From assembly GCA_012515085.1 (NCBI GenBank), contig JAAYZB010000177.1, positions 1-5,565 on the forward strand: a stretch of 5,565 nt of DNA. Direction: 5' to 3'. This document shows positions 1 through 5,203 of the stretch, piece after piece. The notes beneath the pieces were generated by a model. It worked only from the letters and a program-made list of their open reading frames with translations, ran no database searches and was not told the DNA's origin. The position numbers and the translations under genes are program-made. Source of the DNA: Acholeplasmataceae bacterium (GTDB lineage: Bacteria; Bacillota_I; Bacilli_A; Izemoplasmatales; Hujiaoplasmataceae). The first letter of the stretch is position 1; every line of letters starts with the position of its first letter.

Positions 1-266
1 ACGACATGGCCTGCACCTTTTTTAATCAAGCCGTAAGCGATTGATTTATCGACCAATGCCTTGGCTTCCAGACTGGAAAAGCCCATACGGAGAAGAATGC
101 TTCGTTCAATTGCGGGAGAAGTATGAGTTTTCGCTAGATCAACTAAAGGAGTGACCGCCTGATCAACCAACCGCCAGAAATAGTCTTTCAGTTGTTGATC
201 GGTCAATCCTTCGAGATGAGCTTTTCGACTTAAATAATCATCGTGTCTGATCATTGACGTTTTCAT
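1..266 (-). CDS. oraS: D-ornithine 4,5-aminomutase, small (S) subunit, 3' end cut off by window edge
   Basis: Small subunit of the adenosylcobalamin- and PLP-dependent mutase that converts D-ornithine to 2,4-diaminopentanoate (EC 5.4.3.5), a cytoplasmic OraS-OraE complex. Cofactor-binding domains lie in OraE, and OraS is the accessory subunit. I translated 88 codons from the ATG at 266. The protein opens MKTSMIRHDDYLSRKAHLEG and contains IERSILLRMGFSSLEAKALV at about residues 54-73, followed by a GLIKKGAGHVV stretch. This closely resembles the OraS of Clostridium sticklandii as I remember it, which is about 121 residues, so roughly the last 30 residues are missing. The start is firm: GGAGG at 278-274 lies 7 nt upstream, and the ATG overlaps the ortB stop codon as ATGA (263-266). 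Placement directly after ortB and expected placement before oraE agree with a mutase role. The frame is intact up to the edge. Confidence 0.93.
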   Translation of the reverse strand, partial: MKTSMIRHDDYLSRKAHLEGLTDQQLKDYFWRLVDQAVTPLVDLAKTHTSPAIERSILLRMGFSSLEAKALVDKSIAYGLIKKGAGHV

Positions 267-1687
267 TCTTTATCCTCCACAATCACATCCAGATGATCCA
301 GTATGGTTTGGACATCGGCGTATTTTAGGTGGGTTTCATCACACAAATACTTTAAATCAATCGACCCTATTCGTAAATGAGATCCACAAGCATTTTTGAT
401 ATAAGATTGCCTTATGGGATCTAAAGGTAGTTCTTGAGTGAACAAATCCTGGACCTTTTGTGGAAGAACAATGGATTGGCCGGGCATTTCTGTGCGCGGA
501 TCACCAAAATGGATATCGATGCCATTTTCGCGAGCGAATGCCAGCTGGGCTTGATGATGTTTGCCTGCGGATGTATATTCGGTTTCCTGAACGACGATAA
601 TTTGATCTTGATTCAATTCTTGAGCCAAGCTGAAAGCCGCTGCTAAAGAAGTGTTTCCGGCCGGCCCGCGTTCAATGCCTTCCAAGACAGTGAGCATTTC
701 GGTAACGAAGAAGACTTGTCCTTGATTCACGCTACAATAACGATCGATGTAACGCAGAGGCCTTGCGGCAGATCTGGGGACATCGCTTCGATCTGGATTG
801 ATGATAAAAGGAATTCCAAATCCGGTATGGCCGGTTGTGAAACTTTTCCGGTTGAAATCCGTATCTTTTGCCATATGAAGGCCTTTTAGATTGACGCTGG
901 CACCGACGATTTGAATTTTCTGATTGGTCTTTTGCAGGATTCCTCGGGCGGTTCCGGTCAGATTCCCGCCGCCGGCATTGGTAATGACCACCATATCCGG
1001 AATTCTTCCGGTTTCCTTTAAGGTATCATCGATGATTTCCGCTCCCAGCGTCTCAATACCAAGGACGCTATAGGGGGTATAGAGTGAGGCATTAAAATAT
1101 CCTGTTTCTTCCAACAAACGCAAGAATGTGTAAAAAAGTTCAGGACCAACGGAAAGCTGAACTACCTCAGCCCCATATGCTTCACAGGCGCGAGCTTTTT
1201 CAATGATTTCCGGTTGACCGATTCCCCGGGAATCAAAGCACTCTTGAACGACAATGCACTTTAGCCCGTATTTAGCGGCTTGAGAAGCAACAGCGGCACC
1301 ATAATTACCACTGGTCGCGGCAATCACCCCGGCATAGCCGCTTTTTTTGGCATGATAACAAGAAATAGAAGCTCGTCTTGCCTTGAAACTGCCGGAATCA
1401 TTCAAAGCTTCATCCTTGATGAAAATTCGAGCTCCTTTTCCCGGCGCAGACACTTTTCTAGCCAAGGCGGTGATGTTTTTAAGCTCCTTCAGAGGCGTGT
1501 TTCCCACCCCCGAATTTTTTTGAATTTTTGCGACTTCAGCCAGAGTATAACCAGTATCCTCCATCATTTTTTCATAATCAAAAGCGATCAGTCCGGTTTT
1601 ATACTGATCATAATCAATGCCGACAGACTGGCGCATTATGGTATTCTTACGATCTAAGATCGCTTGATAGGAAGAAGAATCAATCAT
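263..1687 (-). CDS. ortB: 2-amino-4-ketopentanoate thiolase, large PLP-dependent subunit
   Basis: Catalytic subunit of the CoA-dependent thiolase (EC 2.3.1.263) that cleaves 2-amino-4-oxopentanoate to alanine and acetyl-CoA, acting with OrtA in the cytoplasm. It is a fold-type II PLP enzyme related to threonine synthase and cysteine synthase. Counting from the ATG at 1687 (474 residues), I see the Schiff-base lysine motif SGSFKARRA with K102, the substrate/cofactor loop TSGNYGAAVA at 125-134, and the PLP-phosphate glycine loop NAGGGNLTG at 237-245. An open frame extends 11 codons further upstream to a TTG at 1720. I reject that start because AGGAG at 1700-1696 sits 8 nt before the ATG at 1687, and the extension adds an unlikely LLRTHYTGVRT leader. 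The gene overlaps the end of ortA by 8 nt and ends in the ATGA overlap with oraS, suggesting translational coupling. No disruption is visible. A threonine-synthase-like role is less likely given the adjoining ortA, ord and oraS. Confidence 0.95.
   Translation of the reverse strand: MIDSSSYQAILDRKNTIMRQSVGIDYDQYKTGLIAFDYEKMMEDTGYTLAEVAKIQKNSGVGNTPLKELKNITALARKVSAPGKGARIFIKDEALNDSGSFKARRASISCYHAKKSGYAGVIAATSGNYGAAVASQAAKYGLKCIVVQECFDSRGIGQPEIIEKARACEAYGAEVVQLSVGPELFYTFLRLLEETGYFNASLYTPYSVLGIETLGAEIIDDTLKETGRIPDMVVITNAGGGNLTGTARGILQKTNQKIQIVGASVNLKGLHMAKDTDFNRKSFTTGHTGFGIPFIINPDRSDVPRSAARPLRYIDRYCSVNQGQVFFVTEMLTVLEGIERGPAGNTSLAAAFSLAQELNQDQIIVVQETEYTSAGKHHQAQLAFARENGIDIHFGDPRTEMPGQSIVLPQKVQDLFTQELPLDPIRQSYIKNACGSHLRIGSIDLKYLCDETHLKYADVQTILDHLDVIVEDKE
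274..278 (-). promoter_or_regulatory. Ribosome binding site of oraS
   Basis: Minus strand GGAGG within the last codons of ortB, 7 nt before the oraS ATG at 266. Together with the ATGA overlap it supports coupled translation of ortB and oraS. Confidence 0.8.
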
Positions 1688-1985
1688 GGTTCTCACTCCT
1701 GTATAATGCGTCCTTAACAATAAGATCGATTTTTAAGATTTCCGGAACGAATGCTCCGTAGGTATGCAGATAACATGGATTGATTTGGACCAGTGTGCCG
1801 CATTCCAACCGTCCCGTGATTGTTCGAACACTTACCTCGTCGCCTAAATTGGCTTCTGTCAGCAAATAGCCTTTGACCCATAATTCTAAAGGGACTTTCC
1901 TTGTTTCTTCCGGCAAGGTTGCAGGGCGTTCTTCTGGCTTAAGAACAATCTTATGGATTTGGACCCAAGTGTTTTTTGAAATCAT
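1680..1985 (-). CDS. ortA: 2-amino-4-ketopentanoate thiolase, small subunit
   Basis: Small partner of OrtB in the 2-amino-4-oxopentanoate thiolase of oxidative ornithine fermentation. From the ATG at 1985 the product is 101 residues, the usual size for OrtA. It has the family's typical sequence, including TWVQIHKIVLKPEERPATLP (6-25), the segment ETRKVPLELWVKGYLL (27-42) and a GTLVQINPCYLHTYG region (63-77). No signal peptide or membrane segment is seen; the family is a small soluble protein with no catalytic motif that I can point to. A GTG at 1994 in the same frame overlaps the ord stop, but GGAG at 1997-1994 is 8 nt upstream of the ATG at 1985 and abuts the GTG, so the ATG is preferred. The gene begins 5 nt after the ord stop and its last 8 nt overlap ortB, the order expected for a 1:1 partner pair. 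Confidence 0.93.
   Translation of the reverse strand: MISKNTWVQIHKIVLKPEERPATLPEETRKVPLELWVKGYLLTEANLGDEVSVRTITGRLECGTLVQINPCYLHTYGAFVPEILKIDLIVKDALYRSENHD
1693..1700 (-). promoter_or_regulatory. Ribosome binding site that fixes the ortB start
   Basis: Minus strand AGGAGTGA inside the end of ortA, with AGGAG 8 nt before the ATG at 1687. It uses the same GGAGTGA core and spacing as the ortA site, and it rules against the TTG start at 1720. Confidence 0.82.
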
Positions 1986-1990
1986 CCCTG

Positions 1991-1997
1991 TCACTCC
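1991..1997 (-). promoter_or_regulatory. Ribosome binding site that fixes the ortA start
   Basis: Minus strand GGAGTGA, with GGAG 8 nt before the ATG at 1985. Its last three bases are the TGA stop of ord, so ribosomes ending ord terminate on the ortA ribosome binding site. This favours the ATG over the GTG at 1994, which would touch the GGA. Confidence 0.8.
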
Positions 1998-3046
1998 GTT
2001 TCTAACAGCTGTCGGACATCACCAATGATTGCCCGAGGAACGGGCAAGTCAATCATGGTTTTAAGTCCGGGTTTGGCATTCATCACATGAGGAATCATGT
2101 TTACACAAATCGCAATCGTGCCTAGGCCACCCTCCACCTCGGGAGTGATCGCCATATGAATAGCCGGCTTGCCTTTGAGATGAATATAGTCACCGGTTTG
2201 GATTCCTTCGGAGTGTGGTTCGATCTGTTGCGGATGATTCAAATGCAAAGGAATACGTTCATCTAAAATTGCGGATGCCTTCATGGCGACTCCACATACA
2301 TGACCTTTATCTGCTTTCCCATAAAATGACTCTCGATCGACTTTTGTGACGATTGGATCCATATTCTGCTGAAAATCCGACAACTTTGTGCCGAGAGCAG
2401 TAGATATCATTTGTGTGGATTCCTTAAACCCGACATGACCCGCAATTTGTCCTGCTTGTTTTTTTGCATGAAATTCAGGAAGCGATAAACCAACACCTTG
2501 TTCCTCCATGACGGTTTTCCCAAAGGGAGAGAGGCTGTTGATTCGGCTGATCTCAATCGACTCGATATCTGTCATGACGCCCGTAAGGGCAATAGCCAAT
2601 AAATCCATCATCATTCCAGGGTTGACTCCCGTTCCAAGAACGACCTTTTGATGACACTTGGCTATCTGATCGAGAGAAGCCGCAAGAATGGGATTGTTTG
2701 CCTGGGGAAACGCCATTTCTTCGGCGGTTGAGATGACGTGGCATCCTTTTTCCAACAATAGCTTGATTTTTGGATACGCGCCTTTCGTGAAAGAATCAGT
2801 GGCACACAAAACCACTTCTGGATGATTCTCATTCAAAAGTGCTTCAATGTCTGACTGAATGATGACATCGTGTTTGTAAGGATTAGGGACATTCAATAGG
2901 GCAAAGATGCTTTTTCCAACAATTTCGGGAAACATATCGCAAACGCCAACGATGTCAAATCCTTGTTTTGAAAGTATCATTCTCGCCATTCCTGAGCCCA
3001 TGGCTCCAAAACCCCAGATGGCGACTCTAATTGGTTCTTTTCTCAT
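1991..3046 (-). CDS. ord: 2,4-diaminopentanoate dehydrogenase
   Basis: NAD(P)-dependent oxidative deamination of 2,4-diaminopentanoate to 2-amino-4-oxopentanoate with release of ammonia (EC 1.4.1.12 / 1.4.1.26), the step between OraSE and OrtAB. From the ATG at 3046 the protein is 351 residues. An N-terminal Rossmann segment IRVAIWGFGAMGSGMARMI (6-24) carries the GxGxxG dinucleotide loop (G12, G14, G17), with an acidic D37 after the second strand (VGVCD). The mid-protein motif GTGVNPGMMMD lies at 138-148, followed by the dehydrogenase substrate domain and the late segment GGLGTIAICVNMIPHV (306-321). An in-frame ATG at 3061 would add MEEGH, but those codons are the GGAGGAGGG Shine-Dalgarno run (3059-3051), so the downstream ATG is the start. 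The gene follows arcC by 14 nt and leads into ortA with a 5-nt gap. Related dihydrodipicolinate reductase-like enzymes share the fold; the neighbours make Ord the specific call. Confidence 0.95.
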   Translation of the reverse strand: MRKEPIRVAIWGFGAMGSGMARMILSKQGFDIVGVCDMFPEIVGKSIFALLNVPNPYKHDVIIQSDIEALLNENHPEVVLCATDSFTKGAYPKIKLLLEKGCHVISTAEEMAFPQANNPILAASLDQIAKCHQKVVLGTGVNPGMMMDLLAIALTGVMTDIESIEISRINSLSPFGKTVMEEQGVGLSLPEFHAKKQAGQIAGHVGFKESTQMISTALGTKLSDFQQNMDPIVTKVDRESFYGKADKGHVCGVAMKASAILDERIPLHLNHPQQIEPHSEGIQTGDYIHLKGKPAIHMAITPEVEGGLGTIAICVNMIPHVMNAKPGLKTMIDLPVPRAIIGDVRQLLETE

Positions 3047-3050
3047 ATGA

Positions 3051-3059
3051 CCCTCCTCC
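3051..3059 (-). promoter_or_regulatory. Ribosome binding site that fixes the ord start
   Basis: On the minus strand the bases read GGAGGAGGG, 4 nt before the ATG at 3046 (8 nt from the first GGAGG, 5 from the second). An alternative upstream ATG at 3061 runs straight through this site, so these bases are the Shine-Dalgarno sequence rather than codons. Confidence 0.85.
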
Positions 3060-3060
3060 A

Positions 3061-3993
3061 TTATGCATGAACCAAAGTTCCGGATTTTCCTTTGACGGCA
3101 AGTGCCGCTTCTTCAAGCGAAGCGATGATCGCAACTCCTTGGGGATTGTTTTCAACAAAGGCGATGGCTGCTTCGACCTTGGGTAACATGCTTCCTTTTA
3201 AAAAGTGTCCTTTATCCAAATAAGTCTTCAGTTCTTTGATTGACACATCGTCCAGATCTTGTTGGTTTGGGCGGTTAAAATTGATCTTTACTTTATTGAC
3301 CGCGGTCAAGATGACCAGCATATCGGCTTGGAGGAGTTCTGCCAATTTTGCACTGGCGAAATCCTTATCGATCACAGCTGGAACGCCTTCGTGATGTTGT
3401 CCTACTTGGATAACCGGAATGCCGCCACCGCCGACACAAATAACCACATGATTTGCATCGACAAGAGACCGGATCACATCGATTTCGACAATTCCGGTCG
3501 GCTTGGGACTGGCGACAACCCGACGGTAGCCGCGATTAGCATCTTCTTTCATAATATAATTTTTGGTATTAGCGAGGATATCGGCTTGTTCTTGAGAGTA
3601 GAAGGTGCCGATAGGTTTGGTGGGATTCTGAAAAGCCGGATCGTCACGATCGACCTCAACTTGAGTAATCAGTGTTGCCACTTTCTGCGGGAGTCCTTGT
3701 TTTCTTAACTCTGCCTGCAACGCGTTTTGGAGATGATAGCCAATATATCCCTGACTCATAGCACCACATTCAGGAAAAGGCATCCCTGGTTGCTTTGAAT
3801 CGGCAAGAGATGCGGTTTCAAAAGCAAGATTGATCATCCCAACTTGAGGACCGTTTCCATGAGCGATGATCACTTGATTTCCTTGCGCCAATAAATCAGC
3901 AATTGGTTGAACCGCCTTATGAACTCGAAGTTGTTGCTCTTCGGGGGTGTTACCTAACGCATTTCCCCCTAAGGCCACGACGATTCTTTTCAT
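3061..3993 (-). CDS. arcC: Carbamate kinase (catabolic)
   Basis: Transfers phosphate from carbamoyl phosphate to ADP, giving ATP plus carbamate (which decomposes to NH3 and CO2; EC 2.7.2.2). It is a cytoplasmic amino-acid-kinase-fold enzyme. The protein is 310 residues, the normal length. Motifs in order: the N-terminal VALGGNALG phosphate loop (6-14), AHGNGPQVG (44-52), CVGGGGIPV (186-194), the nucleotide-site segment DKDFASAKLA (209-218), and GSMLPKVEAA (267-276). The ATG at 3993 overlaps the arcB stop as ATGA. A modest Shine-Dalgarno (GGCGG, 4005-4001) lies 7 nt upstream, so coupling to arcB translation probably matters. The TAA stop lies at 3063-3061, just before the ord ribosome binding site. 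Sitting between arcB and ord, it is the ATP-forming step of this catabolic operon. Confidence 0.96.
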   Translation of the reverse strand: MKRIVVALGGNALGNTPEEQQLRVHKAVQPIADLLAQGNQVIIAHGNGPQVGMINLAFETASLADSKQPGMPFPECGAMSQGYIGYHLQNALQAELRKQGLPQKVATLITQVEVDRDDPAFQNPTKPIGTFYSQEQADILANTKNYIMKEDANRGYRRVVASPKPTGIVEIDVIRSLVDANHVVICVGGGGIPVIQVGQHHEGVPAVIDKDFASAKLAELLQADMLVILTAVNKVKINFNRPNQQDLDDVSIKELKTYLDKGHFLKGSMLPKVEAAIAFVENNPQGVAIIASLEEAALAVKGKSGTLVHA

Positions 3994-4994
3994 AATGTAT
4001 CCGCCAATGTGGCATACATGATTGCTTTAATGGTGTGTAAACGATTTTCTGCCTCATCGAAAACGACTGATTGGGGTGATTCAAAAACATTATTTGTGAC
4101 TTCAAGGCCATTTATACCGTATTTTTCATTGATGGATCGTCCAATCACCGTTTCTAAATTGTGAAAAGCTGGGAGACAATGCATAAATATGGCCCTTTGC
4201 CCTGCTTGTGTCATGATTTTTTCGTTGACTTGGAAAGGAAGCATTTTTTCGATACGTGCTTGCCAAGCGGATTCGGGCTCTCCCATGGAAACCCAAACAT
4301 CCGTATAGACAACGTCGACATTTGATCCACCAATGGCAACATCATCGGTCAAAGTTATTTTGGCACCAGACGACGCCGCAATAGCCCGGCATCTTTCGAC
4401 CAGTAACGCATCCGGCCAGTAATCCCTTGGGGCAACCGCCCGAAAGTCCAAGCCTAATAAGGCTGAACCAATCATCAATGAATTGCCCATATTATTTCTC
4501 GCATCACCAAAATAGGCTAATTTGACTTGTTCGAGACGCCCCAATTTTTCTCTGATAGTCATCATGTCTGCCAGAATCTGAGTTGGATGGTAAGAATCGG
4601 TCAAACCATTCCAAACAGGAACGCCGGAATATTCCGCCAAAATATCGACAGTATCTTGGGAAAAACCGCGATACTCAATGCCGTCATACATACGGCCTAA
4701 CACTCGGGCAGTATCTTTGATTGATTCTTTTTTTCCCATTTGGGAACCGGTAGGTCCGAGATAAGTGACGTTCATCCCTAGGTCAAAAGCACCAACTTCA
4801 AAAGCGCAACGAGTTCTAGTCGAATCTTTTTCGAATAAAAGAACGACGTTTTTCCCAAGCAAAGGCTTGGGTTCATTACCGGATTTCTTTTTCTTTTTTA
4901 AATCCTCTGCCAAATCCAACAATTCAATAATCTCTTGTCTCGAAAAATCGAGCAGGGTTTTCAGGCTCCTGCCCTTGTAGCGGTTACTCATCAT
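3990..4994 (-). CDS. arcB: Ornithine carbamoyltransferase, catabolic type by context
   Basis: Interconverts ornithine plus carbamoyl phosphate with citrulline plus phosphate (EC 2.1.3.3); beside arcC it most likely runs from citrulline toward ornithine. The 334-residue protein is normal for the family. Motifs: the carbamoyl-phosphate loop STRTR (58-62) in EKDSTRTRCAFEVGA, HPTQ (136-139), the ornithine-side DVWVSMGE (232-239), the catalytic HCLPA (272-276), and the C-terminal FDEAENRLHTIKAIMYA (312-328). A lysine run KKKKK at 33-37 is common in this region of the family. The start could be the ATG at 4994 or the one directly after it at 4991. AAAGGA at 5006-5001 lies 6 or 9 nt upstream, so the two cannot be separated. 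It is the first gene of the train and has a candidate promoter upstream. The sequence alone does not distinguish catabolic ArcB from biosynthetic ArgF; the assignment rests on arcC and the ornithine-degrading genes. Confidence 0.95.
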   Translation of the reverse strand: MMSNRYKGRSLKTLLDFSRQEIIELLDLAEDLKKKKKSGNEPKPLLGKNVVLLFEKDSTRTRCAFEVGAFDLGMNVTYLGPTGSQMGKKESIKDTARVLGRMYDGIEYRGFSQDTVDILAEYSGVPVWNGLTDSYHPTQILADMMTIREKLGRLEQVKLAYFGDARNNMGNSLMIGSALLGLDFRAVAPRDYWPDALLVERCRAIAASSGAKITLTDDVAIGGSNVDVVYTDVWVSMGEPESAWQARIEKMLPFQVNEKIMTQAGQRAIFMHCLPAFHNLETVIGRSINEKYGINGLEVTNNVFESPQSVVFDEAENRLHTIKAIMYATLADTL

Positions 4995-5062
4995 CTTTTT
5001 TCCTTTCGTCGACTATGGTCATTTCATTTCAACAAAAAAAGAAAGGCTTCATCTTCAATCAA

Positions 5063-5091
5063 ATTATATCATTATTCATTCGGCAAAGAAA
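5063..5091 (-). promoter_or_regulatory. Candidate promoter of the arcB-arcC-ord-ortAB-oraS train
   Basis: On the minus strand a perfect TATAAT lies at 5068-5063. The -35 region at 5091-5086 (TTTCTT, 17-nt spacer) is a poor match, so activation by a regulator is possible. Transcription would start near 5056, leaving a leader of about 60 nt before arcB. It is the only convincing -10 box I see upstream of arcB in the divergent intergenic region. Not proven by sequence alone. Confidence 0.5.
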
Positions 5092-5115
5092 CCCCAAAGT
5101 AGTTTGTATCGATTT

Positions 5116-5131
5116 TTTCAAAATATTGAAA
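5116..5131. repeat. Short inverted repeat TTTCAA-N4-TTGAAA
   Basis: Perfect 6-bp arms (5116-5121 and 5126-5131) around AATA, in the middle of the divergent intergenic region. A copy of the TTTCAA half recurs at 5154-5159. It could be a protein-binding site; the AT-rich context makes chance occurrence possible. Confidence 0.35.
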
Positions 5132-5153
5132 GAGGACAAACGAAGATGAATAT

Positions 5154-5182
5154 TTTCAAAAATACACTGTATCATGTATAAT
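5154..5182 (+). promoter_or_regulatory. Candidate promoter of the OsmC-family gene
   Basis: A perfect TATAAT is at 5177-5182. The -35 region is weak: TTTCAA at 5154-5159 (17-nt spacer) or TTCAAA at 5155-5160 (16-nt spacer). Transcription would start near 5189, giving a very short leader that still contains the GAGGTGAT ribosome binding site. The spacer contains the palindrome at 5162-5172, a plausible operator position. Confidence 0.5.
5162..5172 (+). promoter_or_regulatory. Palindrome ATACA-C-TGTAT in the OsmC promoter spacer, possible operator
   Basis: Perfect 5-bp arms around a single central base, lying between the putative -35 and -10 elements. Repressor operators often occupy this position. 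The regulator is unknown: TACA/TGTA half-sites occur in operators of several families (CopY/BlaI-type and some OhrR-type sites), but the spacing here does not match any of them exactly. Confidence 0.35.
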
Positions 5183-5191
5183 ATGAAGAAA

Positions 5192-5199
5192 GAGGTGAT
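5192..5199 (+). promoter_or_regulatory. Ribosome binding site of the OsmC-family gene
   Basis: GAGGTGAT matches 8 consecutive bases of the complement of the 16S 3' end, with 8 nt between GAGG and the GTG at 5204. It selects GTG 5204 over the ATG at 5183. Confidence 0.8.
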
Positions 5200-5203
5200 T
5201 GAT

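Noticed and set aside
434..646. Plus-strand open frame of about 70 codons
   Set aside because: Fully antisense to ortB, no recognisable motif, and the opposite strand encodes a clear conserved enzyme.
1280..1761. Two overlapping plus-strand open frames opposite ortB and ortA
   Set aside because: Antisense to conserved coding sequence, low-complexity serine/arginine-rich translations, and no ribosome binding site worth noting.
2553..2744. Short minus-strand frame inside ord
   Set aside because: Out-of-frame shadow of ord with no family resemblance.
3259..3708. Plus-strand open frame of about 149 codons
   Set aside because: Antisense to arcC across its conserved motifs; a by-product of codon use in arcC.
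4890..4909. Lysine run in ArcB (KKKKK, residues 33-37) as a programmed slippage site
   Set aside because: The A-rich codons are broken by G bases, the frame continues intact to a full-length enzyme, and lysine-rich stretches here are common in the family.
4765..4980. Plus-strand frame opposite the 5' part of arcB
   Set aside because: Antisense to the STRTR region of ArcB; its phenylalanine run is just the complement of the lysine run.
5034..5060. T-rich run in the arcB leader as an intrinsic terminator or attenuator
   Set aside because: The minus strand reads CTTTCTTTTTTT, but no GC-rich hairpin precedes the T run; GAAG copies nearby do not form a useful stem.
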